DNA of 64,000 nucleotides from contig JAQNDB010000452.1 of assembly GCA_029204045.2 (NCBI GenBank), positions 1 to 64,000 of the forward strand. The letters run 5' to 3'. Positions within the stretch are counted from its first letter, which is position 1, and every line of letters begins with the position of its first letter. Made by a program: the position numbers and the translations under genes. Under the pieces are notes generated by a model, which was not told where the DNA came from, did no database searches, and saw only the letters and a program-made list of their open reading frames with translations. Shown piece after piece: positions 32,431 to 43,435 of this stretch. Source of the stretch: Tillandsia leiboldiana. Lineage: Eukaryota; Streptophyta; Magnoliopsida; Poales; Bromeliaceae.

Positions 32431-33480
32431 TGTGCAAGAGGTGCTTACGGCGGCACCGGGACTCAAGGATATCTCTGTTGCCCACGAGATCCCGGGTGTG
32501 ATTTTACCTGAGCTGTTGATGATGCCGCCGGTTAGGGAGATAGAGATTGCGTTTGACGTGGTTCGGGGAACCGCGCCACCCTCGATAGCACCTCATAGGA
32601 TATCGCCTGTGGAGCTGAGAGAGCTGATGGCGCAGTTGCAGGATCTGATGGATCGAGGGGTCTGTTTGACCTAGTGCCACGCCGTTGATATACGGTGGTG
32701 ATGCCACGCCGTTGGTACACGGTGGTGATGCCACGTCGTTGATACACGACTGTGAGGGTCCTTTTATGGTTCAAGTGTAGACAGGTCCGGGTGGTATCTA
32801 GGACCTTCTAATGGAGTTATACTCCGGCAGTTAGTGTATGATGCGAGTACCTACTTAGAATTAGACAGCTGAGGACTGTGCCTAGATGGCGTTCAGGACA
32901 CGGTAGGGGCATTATGAGCTTATAATGAGGCCAAATGGAATGACTAATGCCCTATTGACTTCAAGATCTGAGGAATTGTATGTCCCAGTTGTACCTGGAC
33001 GGATTGGGAGTGGTGTTCCCCAAGGATATTTGATTTACTCCCAGAGCGATTTGGAGCACGAGGGGCACTTGTGGATGTGCTACCATGCCTGTGTGGATGA
33101 AGCTGTATGGCAAGTTATTGAGGTACAAGTTTTAGCTCCAAGTGCATGCCTTCTTGGGTTACCTTATTCTAGCCGTTGGAGCGGCGGTGGAACCCGACCA
33201 AATGGATGTTATTCAAGATTGGTTGAGACCAACATTTATTCTTGAGGTGAGGAGCTTCTTGGACTTGGCAGTGCCGGGAGAGCATGGCCAATGGATAATG
33301 AGACTGACACCAGCGCCAATGCTAGTATTTCCAGTGTTGGGAGATGGATTTGCGTGTTTTAGTGATGCCTCCCATAGTGGTTGTGGAGTACCGTGGGTTT
33401 ATCTTCGGTCCGCGCTTCATCAGTCCAACCCTATGAGTATTGTAGCAGGACGAACCGCTGTTTTGTAGGCAGCTTGGATC
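32431..33480 (+). pseudogene. pol: Gypsy C reverse transcriptase and RNase H, inactive
   Basis: A good RT start is readable at 32470-32674: EIPGVILPELLMMPPVREIE, then SIAPHRISPVELRELMAQLQ and DLMDRGV, followed by a TAG. Downstream pieces correspond to MRPNGMTNA, IYSQSDLEHEGHL, IQDWLRPTFILEVRSFLDLA and VFPVLGDGFACFSDASHSG. At the catalytic site the family's FIDD reads as FPKD, so the enzyme would be dead even without the stops. Three 27-bp repeats sit where the PSVSPWGAPVLFV-type segment belongs. Confidence 0.75.
32675..32755 (+). repeat. 27-bp tandem repeat inside gypsy C RT (3 units)
   Basis: Three copies of TGCCACGCCGTTGATATACG plus GTGGTGA, with small changes. Gypsy F has about two copies at the same place on its minus strand (about 49010-49063). 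Confidence 0.85.
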
Positions 33481-34409
33481 CCACAGTTGAGCCTTTCAGT
33501 ACGCCTATTATTTCCAGCTTTGATTGATATACCTGGGCGTAGGCCATGCATGCTTGGCTATCAGTTCTGATTACTCAGCGTTTCTGTTCTATACTATACG
33601 ATAGATTAAGATTTCAGGTTCAGTTTACAGTTTCTGCCATGCGGCACCAGTGGAGACTACAGCTTTCATCATCTTGAGTGGGATTTACGCGGATTGTCGT
33701 TGATGGTTCGAACTTTTGATCGCGAGTTTGGGCATCAGCATTATGATCGCCTTTCGAGCTAGTTTTCAGTCCCGTTCACCACCGGTTTGGTCACCGTTAG
33801 GGTGTTCTTTACTAGTTGAGAGATCGACTTCGACCCGTGGGTCCGTTGGGGTTATGTTAGCTTGTTGAGTGACCAACTGTGGCATGAGATTGTGTCTCTT
33901 AAGGATCCCTTTTGAGGGTAGCCTGCGGTTGAGTAGTCCACTCGGGTGGTTTGGATCGGGAAGTGACCGAGTGAAGACCCCAGCTTTTTGGATTCTTTTC
34001 CTTATTGGATGAATGTGTGGGTATGCTTCGGGTCGCCTTGGTTGAGTTGACACAGGATGTGGTTTGGTGCGTGTTGCACTAGTGGTTATTTCCATTTCCC
34101 CGAGCCTTTTATTGGAGCCCCTTTGGTAAATCACGTCTCAGCTCAGGAGTGATGTGTTTTTGGATCCCTCGCCCGTGATTGACTCGTCCCTTTGAGATCT
34201 GTGAGTGTCTGGAGTACTAGGGACGCCCGTTGCAAATTCTGGATCGTGAGGTGAGGGAATTGCGCAATCGGGCTATGCCGTACTGGTTGTTATTGTTGTT
34301 GTTATTGTGGAGTAATCACGGGGAGTGAGTGGTGACTTAGGAGCTGGAGATGGTGATGTTGAGTACTTACCCTTGGTGTTTGTGACTCATGGTGGAATTG
34401 TGTTAGTTT
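33481..34409 (+). pseudogene. pol: Gypsy C integrase remnant and chromodomain-like tail
   Basis: Most of integrase is missing or unreadable. Near the end, 34228-34380, frames recover LQILDREVRELRNRAMPYW, a TTG microsatellite (34283-34306), WSNHGE and LEMVMLSTYPW, matching the ILDR ... LRN ... VKVLWSNH ... ATWELE ... YPxLF tail of Tekay-type elements (compare G at 19220-19330). This places C in the chromovirus group. Confidence 0.6.
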
Positions 34410-34440
34410 CGAGGACGAAACTTCTTTTAGTGGGGGAGGA
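34410..34440 (+). other. Conserved pre-LTR motif and polypurine tract of gypsy C
   Basis: TTTCGAGGACGAAACTTC then TTTTAGTGGGGGAGGA, ending exactly where the 3' LTR starts. The CGAGGACGAAA motif is typical just upstream of the PPT in Tekay/Del elements and also occurs in F and G. Confidence 0.88.
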
Positions 34441-35051
34441 TGTGAGGACCCGAAATTCCCACTTATGGATTACTGGTTGACCAGCAGCTCCTGGAGGCCT
34501 ATGTGGCATGTCGGTGGCGTTTGTGCACCAATTGGACACTAGTGATGGACTCAGTGGGTTTAATGGATCACGAGAGTAGTCAGATGACCCCGTCGAATGT
34601 TTTGAAGTGGTTTCGCGCGCAATGGATATTAAAATTGGGCTCAGCGCGAAGTTTGGACAAAAGAACACCTTTCCGGATGCCTTCGGCAATTTTTAGAGTT
34701 GGAATTTGGCAGAACGGACAGCGGATTTGGATTCAGCGCGCGAAAACGTTGAAAATGGACTACTTGTATTTTTCGGAGCCCGGATGACCCGGCACGGATT
34801 TCGAGGCAGCTTTTACTGTTCCGGCGGGCGGGGGCAGCGTCGGCGATCGCGGGCAGGCGCGCGGTCCACGGGCCGGCGTGCACTGGGGGCAGGACACGTG
34901 GCAGCTCGTGATTTGTTGGTGTTGCAGGCGCGGTCCACGGGGAAAATGAGCGGGTGTACGGTGGACCGGAGGGTGGACACGTGGCGGCCACTGGTTGGCT
35001 GGTCCACATGCGCGCGGTCAACAGAGCGGGGCTGGCTGCCTCGGGGCGCGT
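34441..35051 (+). mobile_element. Gypsy C 3' LTR, truncated to 611 bp
   Basis: It matches the first part of the 5' LTR (21373 to about 22000) and stops abruptly after CTCGGGGCGCGT, where a TRIM begins. The remaining 2.5 kb of LTR does not resume on the far side of the TRIM. Confidence 0.9.
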
Positions 35052-35534
35052 TGTAACGACCCGGCCCACTAGCAATAATAACTCGTTGGGCCCAAATCAC
35101 AGCCCAAAATGCTTAAGCCCAGTTATTATTACTAGTGTCCATGTCTCATATAAAGCAAATCACAATTCCATCCACATCCGATGTGGGACTATTGGGGGCG
35201 TCACAGACTCCCTCCGTTTAGGCCTGACGTCCTCGTCAGCCCAAACACCCCAAACACACACACAACAGCCCAAGATCACCAAGCGATGTGAGACTTGTCT
35301 CGCTAGCCTTGTCATCTAGACCCAGGCTCAGCCGAGACTCGCCACACACTTCCGGCTGGTTATTGGCTCCGATACCAAAAGGTAACGACCCGGCCCACTA
35401 GCAATAATAACTCGTTGGGCCCAAATCACAGCCCAAAATGCTTAAGCCCAGTTATTATTACTAGTGTCCATGTCTCATATAAAGCAAATCACAATTCCAT
35501 CCACATCCGATGTGGGACTATTGGGGGCGTCACA
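35052..35534 (-). mobile_element. TRIM element without 5S sequence, complete
   Basis: Two 154-bp LTRs (35052-35205 and 35381-35534) appear identical except for the first base of the second. On the minus strand they run TGTGACGCCCCCAATAG to GGCCGGGTCGTTACA. The 175-bp interior has a variant primer site TGGTATCGGAGCC (35365-35377). No coding capacity and no 5S-like segment, so this is not Cassandra. The flanks (GGCGCGT and GATCACG) do not form a target duplication. Confidence 0.85.
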
Positions 35535-37796
35535 GATCACGCCTCGAGTTCAAAAACCAGTATATAAATTTTTTTTTTTTTTTAATCAGAGTTGCAAATC
35601 ATCCAGGGCAATGACAGACCGCCACATATATAGAAGAGTCCCAATCCCCTATGGAATTGAGCCTTTTCTATATATGCACGGCTAGCTTGGCAACAAACAT
35701 CAGAGTACTAACTACGTACTACAAAATAACAGTAACAAGTAAACTTTACAACTATCTTTACAAATATACAACTGAAATACAATTTCCTTTCTCTCCAACA
35801 TCTATTACATAACTTTTCGGCTGTCCAGGGTCAACCTCAATATCGATACCTCGCCAATTCGTCCCGACATCCCAACACCCGCTCGACCTGAAAAACAGTC
35901 ACCCGAGGGTGTGAGACACACCGGAGTGTATCCCAGTGGGCCCGACGAGCCGAGAAATAGCAGATCGTACCTACTGGTATACAATACTAGCGGATAGTAA
36001 AGATCACATTAGGTAAGCATTTATGAAGCGAATGAATAACCAACATGAATATGTATAATCTTGACAGGAATATAATGAACCAAGCATGCTGAATAATTGT
36101 ATAGGCAGGTATCAAACAAATGGATATGTTGACCAAAGAATATCTTCAAACCAAATCAGGAATCATGAGATAAGACGAAAGCAGACTAAAAGCAACATAT
36201 GCATCAAATATATGATATATCAAATTACCCAGTTACAAGCCACCATATTGGTCCCACAAGACCTCAGGCAAAACTGCCCACTTGGCACCAGCGGGTTGAC
36301 ATTCCCCCCCTGGGGGTCACGGGTTGCCACTGCTAACCACTTTACCGGTAAAGAACATTTCCACGGGGCGCGACCCCGGCAATGTTTGTGAAGTACAACG
36401 GTGCGGGCGATCAAATGCAAATGCTCAAACTCACGGTCCACTGACCGGGTAATCGGCAATAAGCCGGGAAATCCCCACTGGGATGAAATCAACTGAATCT
36501 CAACTCTCATGCAGGAATAATCAGCAACTAATCTCAACTCATATGCAAGATCAAAAGCAAATCTCAACTCAACATAAGATCAACAGCAAATCTCAACTCA
36601 ATCATGCAGACCAACCAAACATACAAAACTAAACACATATTTTTGCGGAAACTAGTTTGAAAACAGGTTTTAGGCCCAAACTTCGAAGAGCAATGCCTTT
36701 GTCCTATCAAACAAGAACAGACTCAGGCGACCCTACGACGTTCAGTAAAACATTAGTTGATTAAAATTATGTGTTCAGCAGTGTAATATTTGATCAACAG
36801 AAAAGCAAGCTCAACACAATCCAATCAAGGATGCAATATCAGAATCAACTGAGTCTCAACTCATATGCAAGAATAAGCAGCAATTAAATATCATGGATCA
36901 GATATAATCAGGAAGTACTGATAATCAGGTATATAACCTAGAAAATGACCAATCAGGCATGGCAATGTCCAGAATAATGATATGAAATACTGGAAGCACT
37001 ATGTAAAGCAACAGATAACTGATAAAAGTTATAACTCAGGCATGAAGCAGTATAAACTGAATCAAAAGGAAGGCAGGCTCAAAGTAATAGTTAAGCTACC
37101 AAAAACAGGGGTCCAACCAATACCGTACATAGAGGGCCGAAATGATAAAGCCCGGACCGAAGATAAACCCACCTGTCAAATCGCAGGCGACAAAACTGAA
37201 TCGACTGTACGCTCAGAACCAGATGCAAACTGGACAAACCTGAATCAAACATATTGATCAGGGATCAACTCTAACTCTTAGCTCATTTCAAGTCACTTAA
37301 CCCTTTTTAATTACTTAACCTCAGTGTTTGACAATCACACTTAGACCAACAAAGTCTTTTTAGCACTATTTTCGCTCGTTCTTTCAACTGAAGATTCATT
37401 TTAACGAACCGTCACTTCCAGCAGGTGACATTTATCTTGCTGAACACCGTGCTCACCAATTTGCGACAGCACGGGACCCGAGGAAAACTTCGGGCCATAA
37501 ATTATTCCTCTAACCTAGCCGAAACGCATTTTCGTTTCCTCGGCTCACCAAACCCCAAATTAAACGCGAGCATCGCGTTCAGTGACCCCAAAATAGCCAG
37601 GAGTACACTGTTACAACTTTTCACACAGACCCTAATACAGTTTTTAAGGAATTATTACATTAAGGCTTGATTATGATATAACTTTGCATCTATACCTCAT
37701 TTATCAAAACTTTGTATATAAACATGCCTTTAAACATTGCAAGGACACTGGGGCTCACCTTCTTTGCAGCCCAGTCCTGCTGGTTCTGTTACGGAA
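35535..37796 (-). mobile_element. Fragment of a diverged gypsy LTR
   Basis: No gene is seen on either strand. The left end (TCACGCCTCGAG), a CCGTGCATATATAG motif (about 35665-35685, minus strand) and a pyrimidine tract parallel the G LTR (TCACGCCCCGGG, CCGTGCATATACAG), so it is read as a minus-strand Tekay-type LTR. It is cut on the left by the TRIM and on the right by copia E. It contains imperfect repeats of AATCTCAACTCA (36490-36610, again near 36850). Confidence 0.45.
36486..36612 (+). repeat. Imperfect tandem repeat around AATCTCAACTCA
   Basis: About four units of 30-35 bp sharing AATCTCAACTCATATGCA or AATCTCAACTCAACATAA and a following GATCAACAGC-like part. Confidence 0.7.
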
Positions 37797-39076
37797 TTTG
37801 AGTTGGCGTAGTTTCGTGAAAGTTTCAAGTCTTGAAGATTGAAGGTAAAAAAAGTTGGATCATTCAACTCAATCTCAAAAAAGAAGAATTCAAAAGGATC
37901 AGGTATGTTTAACTAAATATTTTTGTGTGATCCGAATACTTCTTGTAATGTAGAAACACTTGGAAGAATTTTTAACTGCATAAAAATCAAAAACTGGTGT
38001 TCGGACATGTTCAGGATCCGGATCAGAGCCAGCGATCCGGATCCCGAAGGTTGTTGTTTCATACATTACTTCAATCCGGATCGCAGCATCTCACGATCCG
38101 GATCCCGAACGTTGAGTTCTCTGAAATGTATGAACGATCCGGATCAGGCATTCCGATCCGGATCCCGAACGTTTGTTTTCTGGAAACCGTCTTTATTGCA
38201 ACTGCAATCCGGATCGCCCAAATCCGATCCGGATCGCCGTCCGTCAAAATTCCAGAAATGTTAGGTTTTTGATTCTTATCTCCTTCCTAGGGTTTCTAAC
38301 CTATAAATAGACCCTATGACTCTTTTTCTAGGGTTAATCCAAAATCCAAAAATAGAGCCGTCATTTTCATATATCATTTCATACGGCCCTAGATCCACAT
38401 ATAGAGAAGAAAGGAAATCATTAGAGAATACTCTATGTTTCTTTATCTATATTGATTAGTTTGATTCTAGGTTTTCATACTCACATCTTGAGTTGAATCA
38501 AACTAATGAATACTTAGATGGTATTTCCGATCTATCTTTGATCTAAGTATTCGGCGGATCATCACCACCAAAAACAACGATTTACCCCAAAAATCGGCGC
38601 GTGGATTCGCGTGTCCTTGTGGATTCAAGGTTCAACCGCTCTCGTGGATTCGGAGCGAGGCACATTCGTGGATTCAAAGGGTGCTATTGGGTGAAGACCG
38701 TGGACTCGGTCGGACGTCGTGGATTCGACGTTGGACGCCGTGGATTAGGCGTTGGGCGCAGATCGTGGATTCGAGAAGCGTCGCGGAGCGAGCGGAGAAG
38801 ATCCTCTAGGAGCGTATGGAAAAGGTTGAGTCGTAAGTGTGTACGGTAAATCACCTTGTACGTGTTTTAATTCTAGTGGATTTCTGCCGTGTTATCGGTC
38901 CCGTGGTTTTTTACTCCGGTGATGGAGTTTTCCACGTAAAAATCTTGCGAGTTATTTTTTATTTCCGCATTGGGTTTTTATCGCAACGATTTTTGAGTGT
39001 TTATACGTTTACACCTATTCACCCCCCTCTAGGTATTTTTTCCCCTATTTAGATCCTTATTACATATAACCCAACA
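37797..39076 (+). mobile_element. Copia element E, 5' LTR
   Basis: 1280 bp, TGTTACGGAATTTGAG to ATAACCCAACA, clearly the same family as A. The flank GGTTC (37792-37796) is the candidate target duplication; the 3' end is not reached before the gap. It contains the palindrome array, a TATA box and CGTGGATTCG repeats (38600-38775). Confidence 0.92.
38015..38310 (+). promoter_or_regulatory. U3 promoter array of copia E
   Basis: Exact GATCCGGATC palindromes start at 38015, 38034, 38095, 38136, 38155 and 38226, with AATCCGGATC at 38073 and 38206. CTATAAATAG follows at 38301-38310. Spacing is largely 19-20 bp or multiples of about 40-70. Confidence 0.62.
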
Positions 39077-39078
39077 AG

Positions 39079-39090
39079 TGGTATCAGAGA
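39079..39090 (+). other. Primer-binding site of copia E, one mismatch
   Basis: TGGTATCAGAGA: the last base differs from the usual TGGTATCAGAGC of the other elements here. Confidence 0.88.
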
Positions 39091-39109
39091 GGGAATAGGG
39101 TTGTAAACA

Positions 39110-41188
39110 ATGGTTGAAGGTGGAAACATCAACCGACCCCCTTTCTTCGATGGAACAAATTATGCGTACTGGAAAGTGAGGATGAAAGCCTTTTTAGTTT
39201 CCATCGACGAACGGGTGTGGCAATCAATTGAATTAGGATGGTCTAATCCAACTGAATTTATTGGTGATGTCCACACCTTAAAACCTAGGTCGAAATGGAC
39301 CAAGGAAGAGTTAGATTCATCTTCTTACAATGGCAAGGGAATTAATGCTATTTTTAATGCCTTATCTCAAACTGAGTTCTCTCGCGTCTCAGCATGTGAG
39401 ACTGCGAAAGAAATCTGGGATGTTCTTCAGGTTACACATGAGGGAACTAACCTCGTGAAGATTCAGAAACTGCAAATGCTTACGAGCAAGTTTGACTCTA
39501 TCTTAATGGCAGAAAATGAATCTTTCACGGACTACTATACACGATTGCAAGATATCGTAAACTCATGTGCTAACCTGGGAGAGAAGATTCCAGAATTTAA
39601 GATTGTAAGAAAGATCTTAAGAACTCTTCCTGAACGATTTCGCCCAAAGGTTACTGCCATTGAAACTATTAAACACCCGGACGAAATACGTGTAGAAGAA
39701 TTAGTTGGTTCATTACAAACTTATGAAATGACATTTACTACTAACAATTCTTCTGGAAAAGCATCCTCTTCTAAGTCTTCAGGTTATGCGTTGAAAATAA
39801 CTAAGGAAGAAGACGCGGATACATCCTCCTCAGACGATGACGAGAACCTTTCTATGGAGGAATTTGAGAAGCAGCTCGCTCTCTTGACAAGGAAGTTTCG
39901 CCGCAACTTTCGAAGGGGTAATTCAAGTAAATCTCCATCCTTCGGAAAGTCGATCAAAGGCAAGGGTACTTCAAGTTACAAGTCAAGAAAGCAAGAAAAC
40001 TTCTCAAAGGATAAGAAAAGTTCAGAGGGACAACTACAATGCTTCAAATGTCGAGGCTACGGCCACATTGCAACGGAGTGTCCCAACAAGTATCCAGCAA
40101 AGAAGAAGGCAATGCAAGTCGTCACTTGGGATGACAACTCAACGTCAAATGAGTCGTCTTCAAGTGATGAAGAAAAGAGCTCCACGGCATTCCACGCGTC
40201 CACATCTTCACCCTTCATGTGCTTTATGGCAAGTACATCCGAGTCGTTGTCCAACTCCACTGTTAAAAAGAATGCAACGGACAATGAATCGGATGATTCG
40301 GAAGGTGAAGATTTTGCTCTAGCCTACCATAGACCTTTACGGGATTCAAAGAAACCGGCTAAGCAAAACAAGGGGTTGAGAGGGAGATTGCAGGATCTCG
40401 AAGAAGAAGTAAAAAGGGTAACTTCTCTCTCAACCGATCTTGAAGTGGAAAGGGATAATCTGATAAAAGAAAATGTTTCCCTTCAAGAGTCCAATGAGCA
40501 ACTCGAGAAGAATTATATAGATATGGTAAACAAAGCAAATTACTTCTTGAAGCTCTACGGCGAGGCCCGACGGGAAAGATTGGAAATGACAGAGACCATT
40601 CTCCAACTTAAGGATGACTTACAGCAATTTTCTTTTGGAAGGAGTAAGTTGGATAAACTTCTTGGTCTTGGTCAAACAAACAAGTTCAGCCTCGGATACA
40701 ATCGAACTGAAGACAATTTTTGTTCGGTTGGGACAGTCTTTGTGCCTCAGTCGGTATCTCCTCCTCCGACACCGGAATTCACGACAACCAACGACGACAA
40801 GCCTACTTCATCCTCTTCGGAATCGTCATGCACAAAGGTATGTTTTCGTTGTAATTTTGCAGGGCACATTGAAAGAAATTGCAAGATTGGAGCTCAAAGA
40901 TCAAATCAACCACATCTTGCAACTGCTACCAATAAGTTCACTCCCCGGAATTCAAAGAAGGATTTTCCTAAAGAAAAGGACATTGGTAGTACTTCAAACA
41001 AGACGATGACAAAAGAAAAAGACCAATCATGCAAGACGTCTTCATCAAGGAAAACTTCTCAACCATTGCCAACATACTCCAAAACTCAAAAGGTTTGGTA
41101 TGCAAAGGTGAAACCCCTCCTTGTCTTTAATCGTTCTACGATTAAATGTTGTGTAGTTTATGTAGACTATTTTCTTTCTTTTGGCTGA
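39110..41188 (+). CDS. gag: Copia E gag, intact but fused to a deletion junction
   Basis: 692 codons from MVEGGNINRPPFFDGTNYAY. It contains the UBN2-type domain, the RKILRTLPERFRPKV segment that is frameshifted in A, a CCHC knuckle CFKCRGYGHIATEC (about residue 310), an acidic serine-rich region, a coiled-coil-like stretch (about 420-510) and a second knuckle CFRCNFAGHIERNC (about 580). At the end KVWYAKVKPLLVFN departs from A, and an unrelated tail of about 25 residues runs to the stop. Protease, the HHCC finger and the first integrase aspartate are gone. This is the most complete gag reading frame in the window. Confidence 0.9.
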   Translation: MVEGGNINRPPFFDGTNYAYWKVRMKAFLVSIDERVWQSIELGWSNPTEFIGDVHTLKPRSKWTKEELDSSSYNGKGINAIFNALSQTEFSRVSACETAKEIWDVLQVTHEGTNLVKIQKLQMLTSKFDSILMAENESFTDYYTRLQDIVNSCANLGEKIPEFKIVRKILRTLPERFRPKVTAIETIKHPDEIRVEELVGSLQTYEMTFTTNNSSGKASSSKSSGYALKITKEEDADTSSSDDDENLSMEEFEKQLALLTRKFRRNFRRGNSSKSPSFGKSIKGKGTSSYKSRKQENFSKDKKSSEGQLQCFKCRGYGHIATECPNKYPAKKKAMQVVTWDDNSTSNESSSSDEEKSSTAFHASTSSPFMCFMASTSESLSNSTVKKNATDNESDDSEGEDFALAYHRPLRDSKKPAKQNKGLRGRLQDLEEEVKRVTSLSTDLEVERDNLIKENVSLQESNEQLEKNYIDMVNKANYFLKLYGEARRERLEMTETILQLKDDLQQFSFGRSKLDKLLGLGQTNKFSLGYNRTEDNFCSVGTVFVPQSVSPPPTPEFTTTNDDKPTSSSSESSCTKVCFRCNFAGHIERNCKIGAQRSNQPHLATATNKFTPRNSKKDFPKEKDIGSTSNKTMTKEKDQSCKTSSSRKTSQPLPTYSKTQKVWYAKVKPLLVFNRSTIKCCVVYVDYFLSFG

Positions 41189-41875
41189 CTCGTCAACCAT
41201 CTTTGGGAGGTAAAAGGTATATTTTTTATTGGTTGATGATTTCTCTCGGTATTCTTGGGTAGCTTTTTAAAAGAGAAAGCTGATACTTTTGATTCTTTTC
41301 ACGAGATCTGCCTTCGTATTATGATTGAAAAGAATGAAAAGATCATTCGTGTTAGAAGTGATAGAGGTGGAGAATTCATTAATTCTAAATTCATTGACTT
41401 TTGTACTTCAAACGGTATTAAGCATGAATTCTCTGCACCCTATACACCTCAACAGAATGGTGTTGTCGAGCGCAAGAACAGGGTTGTTCAAGAGATGGCG
41501 CGTGTGATGCTTCATAGCCGGAATTTACCGCTACCTTTTTGGGCTGAAGCTGTGAACACCGCTGTCTATGTCATTAATCGTGTGTTCTTGCGCCCGGGAA
41601 CGTTAAATACACCATATGAACTATGGTGTGGTAGAAAACCCAACATCAAATATTTTCGCATCTTCGGGAGTCGGTGTTACATTTTACGTGACCGTGAAAA
41701 CCTTGGAAAGTTTGACTCACGAAGTGACGAAGGGATTTTCTTGGGGTATTCTACTAATAGTAGAGCATATCGAGTATTTAACTTGGAATCTAAGACGATC
41801 GTAGAATCTATAAATGTTAAAGTAGATGAAGCTTTTCACTTTGCATCTGAAAATCTACCCTCGATATTTCTCTAG
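41189..41875 (+). pseudogene. pol: Copia E integrase, N-terminally deleted
   Basis: Coding similarity resumes at about 41190 within the core (RQPSLGGK-like, shifted) and is in frame from 41255. VRSDRGGEFINSKF, SAPYTPQQNGVVERKN and FWAEAVNTAVYVINRV are present, so catalytic D2 and E remain, while the first aspartate (HMDLMGP in A) and the zinc finger are absent. The frame ends at 41875 by an indel after [10 protein letters not shown]. It would not give active integrase. Confidence 0.88.
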
Positions 41876-43101
41876 ATGATGATTCTCCTGCTGTTGCATC
41901 TTCTCATAATAATACTTCCAATATTAATGATGCATCTAATGGTTCTTCAAGTTTATCTAATGTGCAGGAATCATCTCATATATCTCCGAGTACTCCGTTT
42001 CAACAAACGCTACGAATCTCCAAGGATCATCCGGAATCGAATATTATTGGAGATCCACAAGAAGGAGTTAGAACTCGGAGGCAGTTGGTTTGTGGATTCG
42101 CTTGCTACGTATCTTTAATCGAACCAAAGAACATAGATGAAGCTCTTCAGGATGACTACTGGATTAAAGCAATGCAGGAAGAGCTCCATCAATTTGAGCG
42201 AAACAAAGTCTGGGAATTAACGAAGCCTCCACAGCAACACAATGTGATAGGTACCAAATGGATCTTCAAGAACAAGAAAAATGAGGATGGTACTATCATT
42301 AGGAACAAGGCACGATTAGTTGCTCAAGGCTACTCTCAAGTAGAAGGTATAGACTTTGACGAAACATTCGCCCCTGTAGCTAGACTCGAGTCCATTCGTA
42401 TACTGTTTGCTATTGCTTGTCATTTTAAAGTCAAATTATTTCAAATGGACGTTAAGAGCGCATTTCTAAATGGGTTTTTAAATGAGGAAGTTTATGTGGC
42501 TCAACCGAAAGGTTTTGTAGACCATAAACAACCTAACCATGTTTTTCGTTTGAAAAAGGCTCTTTACGGTCTGAAACAAGCACCGCGAGCATGGTACGAA
42601 AGGTTGACAAAGCACCTTTTGGAGAAGGGCTACACTCGAGGGGGAGCTGATAGGACTCTCTTTGTGAAGCATTATCAAAGCAATTTCATTGTAGCACAAA
42701 TCTATGTCGATGACATTGTATTTGGCGCAACAAGAGATAATGATGCTTCTAAATTCGCGGAGACCATGGAAAGCGAATTTGAGATGTCCATGATGGGCGA
42801 ATTGACTTATTTCCTTGGATTGCAAATTAAACAAAATGATGAAGGTATTCACTTGAGTCAATCCAAGTATGCAATGGAGTTGGTTAAAAAGTTTGATCTT
42901 GAAAATTCGAAGGATTTTCCGACTCCAATGGGAACTAGCCACAAGGGACTTGGAAGTGAATCACAAAGTGAGAATGTAGACGAGAAACTGTATCGAAGTA
43001 TGATTGGAAGTCTACTTTACCTCACGGCTAGTCGCCCGGATATATCTTTTGGTGTTGGATCTGCGCGAGATATCAATCTGCACCAAAGGAGGTTCACCTG
43101 A
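41876..43101 (+). pseudogene. pol: Copia E reverse transcriptase, complete domain
   Basis: The open frame from 41962 covers the whole RT domain: [70 protein letters not shown], the active site [21 protein letters not shown] and [19 protein letters not shown]. It shifts frame at SARDINLHQ, where A reads [15 protein letters not shown]. No start signal is expected because it is part of a polyprotein. It has fewer lesions than the RT of A. Confidence 0.9.
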
Positions 43102-43435
43102 AAGCGGTGAAAAGGATCATCCGGTATATCAAAGGATCAATTAATTTCGGAATTTGGTATCCTATGGGAACAAGTTTGGACATTGTTGGATACTCAGATG
43201 CCGATTGGGCAGGATCAGTGGATGATCGGAAACAGCACGAGTGGTGCATGCTTCTATCTTGGCCATTGCCTGGTTGCATGGCACAGTAAAAAGCAGAATT
43301 GCATAGCACTCTCGACTGCCGAAGCGGAATACATTTCAGCTGGAAGTTGCTCAACTCAACTCATTTGGATGAAAAGCGTATTGAGGCGACGTCCGGATTT
43401 CAGCATCTTCGTTAACAATTCTTTGTGACAACACA
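43094..43435 (+). pseudogene. pol: Copia E RNase H, split by gypsy F
   Basis: AVKRIIRYIKGSINFGIW, YSDADWAGSVDDRK and, after a one-base shift, TSGACFYLGHCLVAWHSKKQ, ALSTAEAEYISAG and LIWMKSVL are present. The domain breaks at 43435, where the F LTR begins, and resumes at 54934-55146 (CTLEQNI, ILTKPLDQ-like, then MLSLK plus stop). Confidence 0.9.

Noticed and set aside
35535..37796. Possible host gene or promoter between TRIM and copia E
   Set aside because: There is no reading frame above about 115 codons and no splice-consistent coding pattern; motifs match gypsy LTR sequence instead.
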